Assembly (NCBI GenBank): GCA_020058145.1
Contig: JAGVEP010000216.1
Location: 1 to 12,162 of the forward strand
Length of the DNA: 12,162 bases
Source of the DNA: Phycisphaerae bacterium
GTDB taxonomy: Bacteria > Planctomycetota > Phycisphaerae > UBA1845 > Fen-1342
Direction of reading: 5' to 3'
The notes under the pieces: model-generated
The model's input: only the letters and a program-made list of their open reading frames with translations
Databases searched by the model: none
What the model was told of the DNA's origin: nothing
Translations under genes and position numbers: made by a program
Shown here: positions 7,075 through 12,162 of the stretch, piece after piece
Numbering within the stretch: the stretch's first letter is position 1
Layout: each line of letters starts with the position of its first letter

Positions 7075-7770
7075 CTAGCTAGCCGCGCGGCGCAGCTCGA
7101 AGATGCGCCCCGCCGTCGCTGCGTTGGGTAGCCACGGCGCCGCAGCCGGCGCAGCATGGTGCGCGCTACGGATGTGAACATCGAGCCCGGCCGCGCGCGC
7201 TTCCGCCGCGAATGTGTCCGCGGTCGAGCGCTGCGCGTCGCTAACCAGCGCCACGCCGCCGGGGGCGAGGTGTGTCCGGATGAACTGCGCGATCGGCCGC
7301 AGGTTTCGTGCCTCGTACAGTACGTCCGCCGCGAGGATGCGGTCCGGTCGCAGGTCGTCGTATTCGAGCCGCCAGTCGATAGAGCGGGTTTCGGGCTCGG
7401 GCAGGCCGTTGCGTGTGGCGCTGGCCCGCGCAAACGCCAGGGCGTCCTCGTCGTAGTCCGAGAGAATCACCCGGTAACCGAGCTGCAGCGCTACCAGCCC
7501 CACCAGCCCCAGGCCACAGCCCAGCTCGAGTACCGTGGGCGGATTGGGATGGCGCGGTGCGAACGGCCACATGGCGATATTCTCTGCAAGAAGCAGCGCC
7601 GCCGGCCACAGTGTGGCCCAATAGGGCAAGTATTCGTCGTGCTCGAACCGCGCGGCGACGCGCGGGTTGTCGAGCAGGTCGTCCGGGGCGACGGGCATGA
7701 GCAGCTCGAAGGTACGTCCGCTCAGCGTGATGGGTTCCCAGTGAACGCGGTAACCGCGGAATTCGTCCAT
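7075..7770 (-). CDS. Class I SAM-dependent methyltransferase, METTL21/METTL20-like (Methyltransf_16 type)
   Basis: A 231-residue cytoplasmic protein from the ATG at 7770. YLPYWATLWPAALLLAENIA (48-67) is the helix before the Rossmann fold. VLELGCGLGLVGLVAL (80-95) is motif I, which binds S-adenosylmethionine. SDYDEDAL (104-111) carries the acidic residue for the ribose (Asp105 or Asp107). AADVLYE (147-153) contains the D-x-x-Y motif typical of the lysine methyltransferase group that includes METTL20 and METTL21. Bacterial METTL20-like enzymes modify the electron-transfer flavoprotein beta subunit, but the substrate here is not shown; other protein or small-molecule targets are possible. An alternative ATG at 7812 would add 14 residues (MIPRRAEFQNGATS). 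Neither start has a clear ribosome site, and I prefer 7770 because the conserved part begins soon after. It is divergent from the GNAT gene, and its stop lies 28 nt from the transposase relic. Confidence 0.82.
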   Translation of the reverse strand: MDEFRGYRVHWEPITLSGRTFELLMPVAPDDLLDNPRVAARFEHDEYLPYWATLWPAALLLAENIAMWPFAPRHPNPPTVLELGCGLGLVGLVALQLGYRVILSDYDEDALAFARASATRNGLPEPETRSIDWRLEYDDLRPDRILAADVLYEARNLRPIAQFIRTHLAPGGVALVSDAQRSTADTFAAEARAAGLDVHIRSAHHAAPAAAPWLPNAATAGRIFELRRAAS

Positions 7771-7907
7771 GCTGGTCGCACCGTTTTGGAACTCTGCGCG
7801 CCGGGGTATCATGGGCCGCTGGCGGTGCGCACGCCATGCCCGACGCTCGGGCCGTGCGGGCGCCGACGGTCGCGTGCATCGTTGTGGTCCTCCGCGGACA
7901 GCATCGC

Positions 7908-8435
7908 ATGGCTGCAGATCCGGTGAATCGCGCCGCAGGCACTCCGCCGCTTCGCCTGACGCCCTTCCGCGCGGAATGGGCCGGGCTAGTCGTTTCGTGG
8001 GTGCGCGATGCGCAGGAGGCGTACTGGCTGGCACCGAAGACGCCTCCGCCACTGACCGCGACCCATGTCCTGCGCTGGCACGAGCCCGGACATAACCCGT
8101 TTGCGCTGCTGGCGGCACCCGGCGAGCCGCCGGTCGGCTACGCCGAGTTGAACACCCTCGTGCGCACGCGCCGCCAGTACTGGATCGGGCATTTGATCGT
8201 CGATCCAGACCGGCGCGGTCGCGGCCTCGGTAGCACGTTCACGCAACTCCTGCTGGACGAGGCCTTCGAGGAGCGCGGGGCACAGCGTGTCAGCCTGGTG
8301 GTTTTCCCCGAGAATGCGGCGGCCAGCGCGTGCTATCGGGCCGCCGGTCTGCGTGAGGACGGGCACGAATGGCACACGTTTCCGGCTTATGGCACGCGGG
8401 CCTGTCTGGTGCGGTGGGCGCGAAGCCGCGTCTAG
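7908..8435 (+). CDS. GNAT family N-acetyltransferase
   Basis: A 175-residue cytoplasmic enzyme from the ATG at 7908. The acetyl-CoA pyrophosphate loop is DRRGRGLGSTFTQLLLDEAF (101-120), matching R/Q-x-x-G-x-G/A. It follows the strand YWIGHLIVDP (91-100), the usual motif A. VSLVVFPENAAASACYRAAG (128-147) is motif B, with the late Tyr that often acts as general acid. PLRLTPFRAEWAGLVVSW (14-31) and the length resemble RimI/RimJ-like acetyltransferases; the acceptor is unknown. The frame is open to an earlier ATG at 7836, but the added 24 residues (MPDARAVRAPTVAC...) are unlike the family's N-terminus. Neither start has a good ribosome site. It is divergent from the methyltransferase (137 nt between starts) and convergent with the parB-amrB operon; a parS site lies 45 nt past its stop. 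Confidence 0.85.
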   Translation: MAADPVNRAAGTPPLRLTPFRAEWAGLVVSWVRDAQEAYWLAPKTPPPLTATHVLRWHEPGHNPFALLAAPGEPPVGYAELNTLVRTRRQYWIGHLIVDPDRRGRGLGSTFTQLLLDEAFEERGAQRVSLVVFPENAAASACYRAAGLREDGHEWHTFPAYGTRACLVRWARSRV

Positions 8436-8480
8436 GAACTCTAGTATCGGCCCACCGCCGGCCGGTTCGTGGGCAGCGGG

Positions 8481-8504
8481 GCGACGTTTCACGTGAAACG
8501 TCGC
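8481..8504. promoter_or_regulatory. parS: parS centromere-like site, extended palindrome
   Basis: The core CGTTTCACGTGAAACG at 8485-8500 matches the bacterial parS consensus (TGTTTCACGTGAAACA) at the 14 inner positions. Here the symmetry extends 4 bp further each side (GCGA before, TCGC after), giving a perfect 24-bp palindrome. It lies between the convergent GNAT and amrB genes, 42 nt past the amrB stop. Such sites load ParB, which then spreads using CTP. Confidence 0.9.
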
Positions 8505-8546
8505 GAAGCCATGTGTGTATTTGGGGGTTCACTCAACGCACGACCG

Positions 8547-9410
8547 TCAGGTGGCCGGCAGAAAGACGCCGGCTTCATACCCAACCGAATTGTACGGATC
8601 GTGGCCTTCCGTCACTTCGCACTCCGCGCTGCTGGTATGACGTAGCTCCTGATACCGCGTCATGCCAAGCTCGCGCATCGCCGCCACGAGCGCAGCGACG
8701 GCACCGGGGCCACATGCGTTCCGATGAATGGCGGACTCGTGGACAAGTTCTTCGGCGTCTAAACGTTCCAGCAGCGCGATGAAGCGCCGATCGTTGACCT
8801 CTTTCGCCCACCGAATGCCAGGATTCCCGCGGCCATGAGGCTCGAAGGCGAACGCGGGGCCATAGTGTGTCAGGTCAGTCGAGCCAAGGAATCCAACCCG
8901 CTTGCCAGAGCTTCTGACCCGCTCCGCACAGAACCGGCCAACTTCGGCGGCATCCGGGCCAGGCCTGACGTTGACGGGTACGATTCGGACGTCCGGAAGC
9001 GCGCATTTCAGAAGTGCTAACTGAACTTCTATCGAATGCTCATGCCGGTGAGCCGCCGGGGCGTCCACGATCCACGGTAACCCGGTGAAGCTGTGCGCGA
9101 GTTCAGCGTCAATTAACAACCCACCTAACGGCGTGTCCCAGGATCCGCGAGCGTACACGCTTGCGGCGTTGCGATCTGGACCGTGAACGGCGCCAAAGAT
9201 CACCACCGTCTCCGGTTGGGCGGCGGCAATCGCAGAAATCCCCAGGGCAGCAGTCGAGCCACTGAAGACCCAGCCCGCGTGTGGAACGACGGCGCCGATC
9301 GTGGCTGGCGAAGATGCACTGCGCAACAACTCTTCCGCCATCGTCGCACAGGCCTGTGCGTCCCCCGGATAGAAGCGTCCGGCCACCGCCGGGGTACGCT
9401 GAGGACCCAT
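8547..9410 (-). CDS. amrB: MEMO family protein, AmmeMemoRadiSam system protein B
   Basis: A 287-residue protein, full length for the MEMO family. Motifs in order: PAVAGRFYPGD (7-17), VVPHAGWVFSGSTAA (41-55), VIFGAVHGP (70-78), HRHEHSIEVQLALLK (121-135), FLGSTDLTHYGPAF (174-187) and NACGPGAVAAL (231-241). By motif, His44, His76 and Cys233 stand where human MEMO1 has His49, His81 and Cys244, its metal-site residues; the family resembles extradiol dioxygenases. In prokaryotes the protein is often linked to an AMMECR1 protein and a radical SAM enzyme (AmmeMemoRadiSam), but neither is in this window. The start is fixed by GGAG at 9419-9422, which overlaps the end of parB. Only 5 nt separate the genes, so it is surely cotranscribed with parB. 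Its biochemical role is not established. Confidence 0.9.
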   Translation of the reverse strand: MGPQRTPAVAGRFYPGDAQACATMAEELLRSASSPATIGAVVPHAGWVFSGSTAALGISAIAAAQPETVVIFGAVHGPDRNAASVYARGSWDTPLGGLLIDAELAHSFTGLPWIVDAPAAHRHEHSIEVQLALLKCALPDVRIVPVNVRPGPDAAEVGRFCAERVRSSGKRVGFLGSTDLTHYGPAFAFEPHGRGNPGIRWAKEVNDRRFIALLERLDAEELVHESAIHRNACGPGAVAALVAAMRELGMTRYQELRHTSSAECEVTEGHDPYNSVGYEAGVFLPAT

Positions 9411-9415
9411 TTGGG

Positions 9416-10339
9416 CTACTCCAAATCGGCTGTGCCTCCCAGCCGTTCTGCGATTTTGTCGAATTCTTCCAGATTTCCATAGCTGACGATCACGCGCCCG
9501 GCGTTCTTCCTCTTTCCCGGCGCAACGCGCACGTGCAGACCGATGGCCTTGGTCAGAGCCTCTTCGACGTGTCGAAGCTGCTGCGGGTGTGGAATGTTCG
9601 CTTGGCGCTCCGTCCTAGGGGGATCGGTCTCAGCATCTGTCGCCGATCGCACGAGGTCCTCGACCTGTCTGACGGATAGGTTTCGTCTGGCCGCTAGGCG
9701 CGCGAGGGCGAGTTGCTGCTTGGGATTCGTGACGCCCGCGAGTGCACGGGCTTGTCCCATGCCGAGCTCGCCTGTGCCGAGCAAGTAGCACACTTCTGGT
9801 CTTAACTTCAGCAATCTCAAATAGTTGGAGATGTTGGCGCGGCTCTCGGACAGTCGCCGCGAAAGGTCCTCGATGGTGCCGCCAAAAGAATCCAGGTAAT
9901 GTTGGTAGGCGGCGGCACGCTCAAGGGGGGCCAAATCTTCGCGTTGGAGGTTCTCGACCAGGGCGACCTCGAGGGCTTGGGAGTCCGACAGTCCGTGGAT
10001 GACTGCTGGGACGGTCTGAAGCCCGGCGAGCTTCGCCGCGCGCCAGCGACGTTCGCCGGCAACGAGCTGATAGGAGTGGTCGCCGACCGCACGCACTATC
10101 ACTGGCTGGAGGACTCCGTTTGCGCGGATCGATTCAGCTAGCTGCGCCATAGTTTCCGCGGAAAACGTTGTTCTGGGTTGTCGGGGGTTTGGGGCGAGGC
10201 TGTCGATGGGAAGTTCGACGACACGGTACTTGCCGGTTGGTTCGGGCTGGCTACCGTCGGGTTGCGCCGGCAGGTTTGTACCGTGGCTCGGGATGAGGGC
10301 GTTTAGTCCCTTGCCGAGGCGAGGGTTCGGTTTGTTCAT
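9416..10339 (-). CDS. parB: Chromosome partitioning protein ParB
   Basis: A 307-residue ParB/Spo0J protein, a CTP-dependent DNA clamp that loads at parS and helps origin segregation. RLGKGLNALIP (7-17) is the N-terminal ParA-contact region of the family. Residues about 38-130 are the ParB/sulfiredoxin-like CTPase domain, with IDSLAPNPRQPR (45-56), GVLQPVIVR (75-83), GERRWRAAKLAG (95-106) and ENLQREDL (129-136). Next comes the helix-turn-helix that reads parS (about 154-180: TIEDLSRRLSESRANISNYL), then MGQARALAG (194-202). The C-terminal dimer domain with a lysine-rich strand follows (about 258-303). The ATG at 10339 has AAGGAG 6 nt upstream; the open frame further up to 10465 is read-through of parS and the promoter. 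parS sites flank the operon, but no parA is nearby, whereas parA usually precedes parB. Confidence 0.97.
   Translation of the reverse strand: MNKPNPRLGKGLNALIPSHGTNLPAQPDGSQPEPTGKYRVVELPIDSLAPNPRQPRTTFSAETMAQLAESIRANGVLQPVIVRAVGDHSYQLVAGERRWRAAKLAGLQTVPAVIHGLSDSQALEVALVENLQREDLAPLERAAAYQHYLDSFGGTIEDLSRRLSESRANISNYLRLLKLRPEVCYLLGTGELGMGQARALAGVTNPKQQLALARLAARRNLSVRQVEDLVRSATDAETDPPRTERQANIPHPQQLRHVEEALTKAIGLHVRVAPGKRKNAGRVIVSYGNLEEFDKIAERLGGTADLE
9419..9422 (-). promoter_or_regulatory. Shine-Dalgarno for amrB
   Basis: GGAG on the minus strand lies 8 nt before the amrB ATG at 9410 and overlaps the last codons of parB (stop TAG at 9416-9418). It supports coupled expression of the two genes. Confidence 0.65.
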
Positions 10340-10345
10340 TTGCGG

Positions 10346-10351
10346 CTCCTT
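10346..10351 (-). promoter_or_regulatory. Shine-Dalgarno that sets the parB start
   Basis: AAGGAG on the minus strand ends 6 nt before the ATG at 10339. It rules out the longer open frame beginning at 10465. Confidence 0.85.
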
Positions 10352-10360
10352 GCGGCACGG

Positions 10361-10389
10361 AGCGTAGGACGGTGGTGAGGGCGTGTCAA
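10361..10389 (-). promoter_or_regulatory. Sigma-70-like promoter of parB-amrB
   Basis: On the minus strand, TTGACA (10389-10384) is a perfect -35 box, followed after exactly 17 nt by TACGCT (10366-10361), a -10 with the three most conserved positions (TA---T). Transcription would start near 10354, giving a leader of about 15 nt that holds the ribosome site. parS ends 18 nt upstream of the -35 box, so bound ParB could affect this promoter. Confidence 0.6.
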
Positions 10390-10406
10390 CGGAATCGCGC
10401 GACCGG

Positions 10407-10422
10407 CGTTTCACGTGAAACG
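10407..10422. promoter_or_regulatory. parS: parS centromere-like site upstream of parB
   Basis: CGTTTCACGTGAAACG is a perfect 16-bp palindrome, identical to the core of the site at 8485-8500 and to the parS consensus except for its outermost base pair. It is centred about 60 bp upstream of the predicted parB transcription start. Confidence 0.92.
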
Positions 10423-10459
10423 GGGCAGCGGGGCGGGCAAAATCCAAACCACACAGGCG

Positions 10460-10478
10460 CGCCATATGCGATATGGCG
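10460..10478. repeat. Inverted repeat in the AT-rich parB upstream region
   Basis: CGCCATAT and ATATGGCG form 8-bp arms around a GCG loop. It lies in an island (about 10461-10560) visibly richer in A and T than the rest of the window, which also holds ACATG-A-CATGT (10505-10515) and TATAAT on the plus strand (10496-10501). It could be an operator or part of a promoter region for parB; no plus-strand gene follows. Confidence 0.45.
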
Positions 10479-10562
10479 AGCTACATAGTAACGGCTATAA
10501 TAGTACATGACATGTGTGCGCGACGACCAGCATGTCTAGTAGATATATGAATGGCGCACTTC

Positions 10563-11087
10563 CTAGTTCAAGCCGCGGGCCAGCGCGCGGAAGGCTGCGA
10601 GGAGTCGGCGGTGGCGGCGCTTGCGGGCGCCGAAGCCCAGGGCGTCCATCTCCTGTTCGGCCGCGGGGGGGGCGAGACGGTCGACGTGTACACGATAGAG
10701 CGCACAAAACAGCAAAGTGCGCTGCTGGCCCAAGCGGCAGTGCACGAGCACCGGCCGGCGGGCACCCGCGGCGCAGAGGTCCAGAAAATGGCGGGCCTGC
10801 GCCGGCGTGGGCGGATTCTTGTGATTGCATGGAATCGTAATAAGTTCGACGGCACGCGCCGCGCACACCGCGCGTTCCGCGGCTTCCCACGCGTCGGGAT
10901 CGTCCCGCTCGCGCTGACCGCGGAGGCTGACGACCGTGCGCAGGCCGAGACGGTCGATGAGCTCGGCGAGTTCGGCGGGCTTGGGCTGGCCGCAGCGGTA
11001 GAGCACGCCCTCCGCGACCACGCCGAAGTGGCGCAGGCCGTCGTACGGGGCGCGAAACAGGCGGCGGATGAAGCGCGGGATGATCAC
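10563..11087 (-). CDS. Tyrosine/dual-specificity phosphatase-like protein
   Basis: A 174-residue protein with the cysteine phosphatase signature VHCRLGQQRT (115-124): nucleophile Cys117, phosphate-binding Arg123 (C-x5-R) and the following Thr. LYRCGQPKPAEL (29-40) and LGLRTVVSLRGQRERDDPDA (48-67) are the usual early part of small bacterial dual-specificity-like phosphatases (DUF442/Siw14-like). NPPTPAQARHFLDL (91-104) leads to the active-site strand. The general acid, usually Asp about 30 residues before the Cys, is not evident: residues 86-91 read PCNHKN. The start is a GTG with AGGAG 9 nt upstream. The substrate is unknown, whether phosphoprotein, inositol phosphate or other. It is on the same strand as parB but separated by 223 nt, so probably a separate unit; the hydrolase lies 140 nt upstream on the same strand. 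Confidence 0.82.
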   Translation of the reverse strand: MIIPRFIRRLFRAPYDGLRHFGVVAEGVLYRCGQPKPAELAELIDRLGLRTVVSLRGQRERDDPDAWEAAERAVCAARAVELITIPCNHKNPPTPAQARHFLDLCAAGARRPVLVHCRLGQQRTLLFCALYRVHVDRLAPPAAEQEMDALGFGARKRRHRRLLAAFRALARGLN

Positions 11088-11096
11088 CGCGGCAGA

Positions 11097-11101
11097 CTCC
11101 T
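11097..11101 (-). promoter_or_regulatory. Shine-Dalgarno that supports the GTG start of the phosphatase
   Basis: AGGAG on the minus strand ends 9 nt before the GTG at 11087. No in-frame ATG lies near the protein's conserved start, so this site supports the GTG. Confidence 0.65.
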
Positions 11102-11227
11102 GAGATTCCAGCGTCCGGAGCGTCGAACCACATTATTCCCGAGCGACGCCCCGCGGCACAGAGGCCACCGGCGCAGCAACGGAAAAAAGTGTCCCCGGTG
11201 CGCTCCAGCTCTTCGGCCACATCGCGT

Positions 11228-12130
11228 TCAGCGTCCTTTCGCCTGGCCGAAGAACTCGATGACGCGCGCCTGATAGCCGTCGAAGTCGGCCGTCATGATG
11301 TTGCTGTGCGGACCCGGACCGAGCCAGCGGCTTTTGGGCTGTCTGGCCCGGTCGTACAGCAAATCCAGGTTGATTGGCGGGATGATGTAATCGCCCTGGC
11401 CGTGGATTAGCAGGACCGGCCGTGGCGATAGCCGTCCAATCGCGTCGCTGGCATCCAGGTTCCACATCGAATGCCCCGCGTGCAGCGACAAGGACGCCAG
11501 CACCAACTCGGCGAAGACCGAACCGACGACCGGCACACGGCCGAGGTGTTGCCGGGCGAGCAGCGGCGCACTGGCATAAGCGCTATCGAGCACAACGGCC
11601 TCGATCCGCGGATCCTCAGCCGCCGCGCGCACCAGCGCCATGGCCCCCATCGATGAGCCGAGTCCGAAGACGTGGCGGCTGGCTGCGGGCCGCTCGGTTT
11701 TCAACCAATCCACGGCCGCCCGTACGTCGGCGGTCTCGAACAAGCCAAAAGTCGAGGTGTGCCCGTCACTGTCACCATGGCCGCGGAAATCGAAAATCAG
11801 CGCGCTGTATCCGCGTCCGTAGAAAACACTGAGAAAGTCGGCGAAATTGCCCTTGTTCGCCCCGAGCCCGTGGCAGATGACCACTGCGGAATCACTGCGC
11901 TGTTCCCGCAAGAACCAACCCGAGAGGGTCAGTCCATCCGCGGTCCTGAACGTGACCGCCTCAATCGGAAACGTGGCGTAGCCGGCGAAATCGCCGGGAT
12001 TTCCGATCTTGATACGATGAACCAGCGAACCGAACACCAGCGGTGCGAAAACAAGCGCGGTCAGCGCGACGCGTACTGGCTTGATGCCCGCGGCGATTGT
12101 TGCCCACCGCCGTCTCCGGGCACCCGTCAC
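11228..12130 (-). CDS. Alpha/beta hydrolase, membrane-anchored
   Basis: A serine hydrolase of 300 residues from the GTG at 12130. The frame stays open for the remaining 32 nt to the window edge and no clear ribosome site is seen, so the true start could lie outside. An arginine-rich start (GARRRRW) and one hydrophobic segment (about 20-38) suggest an inner-membrane anchor with the enzyme outside. Catalytic features: VVICHGLGANKGNF (83-96) with the HG oxyanion element; LIFDFRGHGDSDG (111-123); the nucleophile elbow GLGSSMGAMAL (156-166) with Ser160; the acid Asp247 in HGQGDYIIPP (243-252); and the base His275 in GPHSN (273-277). It resembles bacterial BAAT/YqkD/Bem46-like hydrolases of unknown substrate. 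The order of triad residues is canonical and the C-terminus complete. It precedes the phosphatase by 140 nt, with no visible terminator between. Confidence 0.85.
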   Translation of the reverse strand: MTGARRRRWATIAAGIKPVRVALTALVFAPLVFGSLVHRIKIGNPGDFAGYATFPIEAVTFRTADGLTLSGWFLREQRSDSAVVICHGLGANKGNFADFLSVFYGRGYSALIFDFRGHGDSDGHTSTFGLFETADVRAAVDWLKTERPAASRHVFGLGSSMGAMALVRAAAEDPRIEAVVLDSAYASAPLLARQHLGRVPVVGSVFAELVLASLSLHAGHSMWNLDASDAIGRLSPRPVLLIHGQGDYIIPPINLDLLYDRARQPKSRWLGPGPHSNIMTADFDGYQARVIEFFGQAKGR

Positions 12131-12162
12131 CCGCCGTCGTCCGCCGGCGGCGCGGCTCGCCC

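Noticed and set aside
9529..9534. CACGTG within parB as a third parS
   Set aside because: The flanks (GCG-/-CAG) lack the TTT/AAA arms of parS; only the central six bases match.
10340..10465. Longer ParB start at 10465
   Set aside because: It would translate parS and the promoter; the ATG at 10339 has an ideal ribosome site and the family N-terminus.

Overview
The window is GC-rich bacterial chromosome, most likely from Planctomycetota and probably Phycisphaerae-like. The main clue is a C-terminal tag on two secreted proteins. Each tag has two EF-hand/dockerin-like loops of the form GD-N-DG-VDF-DI--FV-LL, a style I associate with exported proteins of that group. The assignment is an inference from motif style; there is no rRNA here to test it.

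Left part (1-5347) is an exported beta-propeller region. A TolB/PD40-type propeller gene runs off the left edge on the minus strand (1-417). Divergent to it is a PQQ-type glucose/sorbosone dehydrogenase-like protein (590-1978). Next comes a tightly coupled pair: an exported DUF4198-type protein (GTG start, 2205-3038) and a 770-residue Asp-box (BNR/sortilin-like) propeller (3035-5347), joined by an ATGA overlap. The dehydrogenase and the Asp-box propeller carry the same C-terminal tag.

Middle part (5451-8435): a DUF418 membrane protein (minus), a decayed IS1380-like transposase fragment, a METTL21/METTL20-like class I methyltransferase (minus) and a divergent GNAT acetyltransferase (plus).

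Right part (8436-12162): a minus-strand operon parB-amrB (chromosome partitioning protein ParB, then a MEMO/AmmeMemoRadiSam B protein, 5 nt apart). It is bracketed by two perfect parS palindromes, one just upstream of a good parB promoter and one between amrB and the convergent GNAT gene. No parA lies in the window. Upstream of parB are an AT-rich island with inverted repeats, a CX5R tyrosine/dual-specificity phosphatase (GTG start) and a membrane-anchored alpha/beta hydrolase whose start is near the right edge.

The most interesting points are the parS-ParB-MEMO arrangement, with parS placed to allow ParB autoregulation; the shared calcium-loop tag on two different propeller folds; the coupled DUF4198/Asp-box pair; and the transposase relic. 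No tRNA, rRNA, CRISPR array or intact mobile element was seen.
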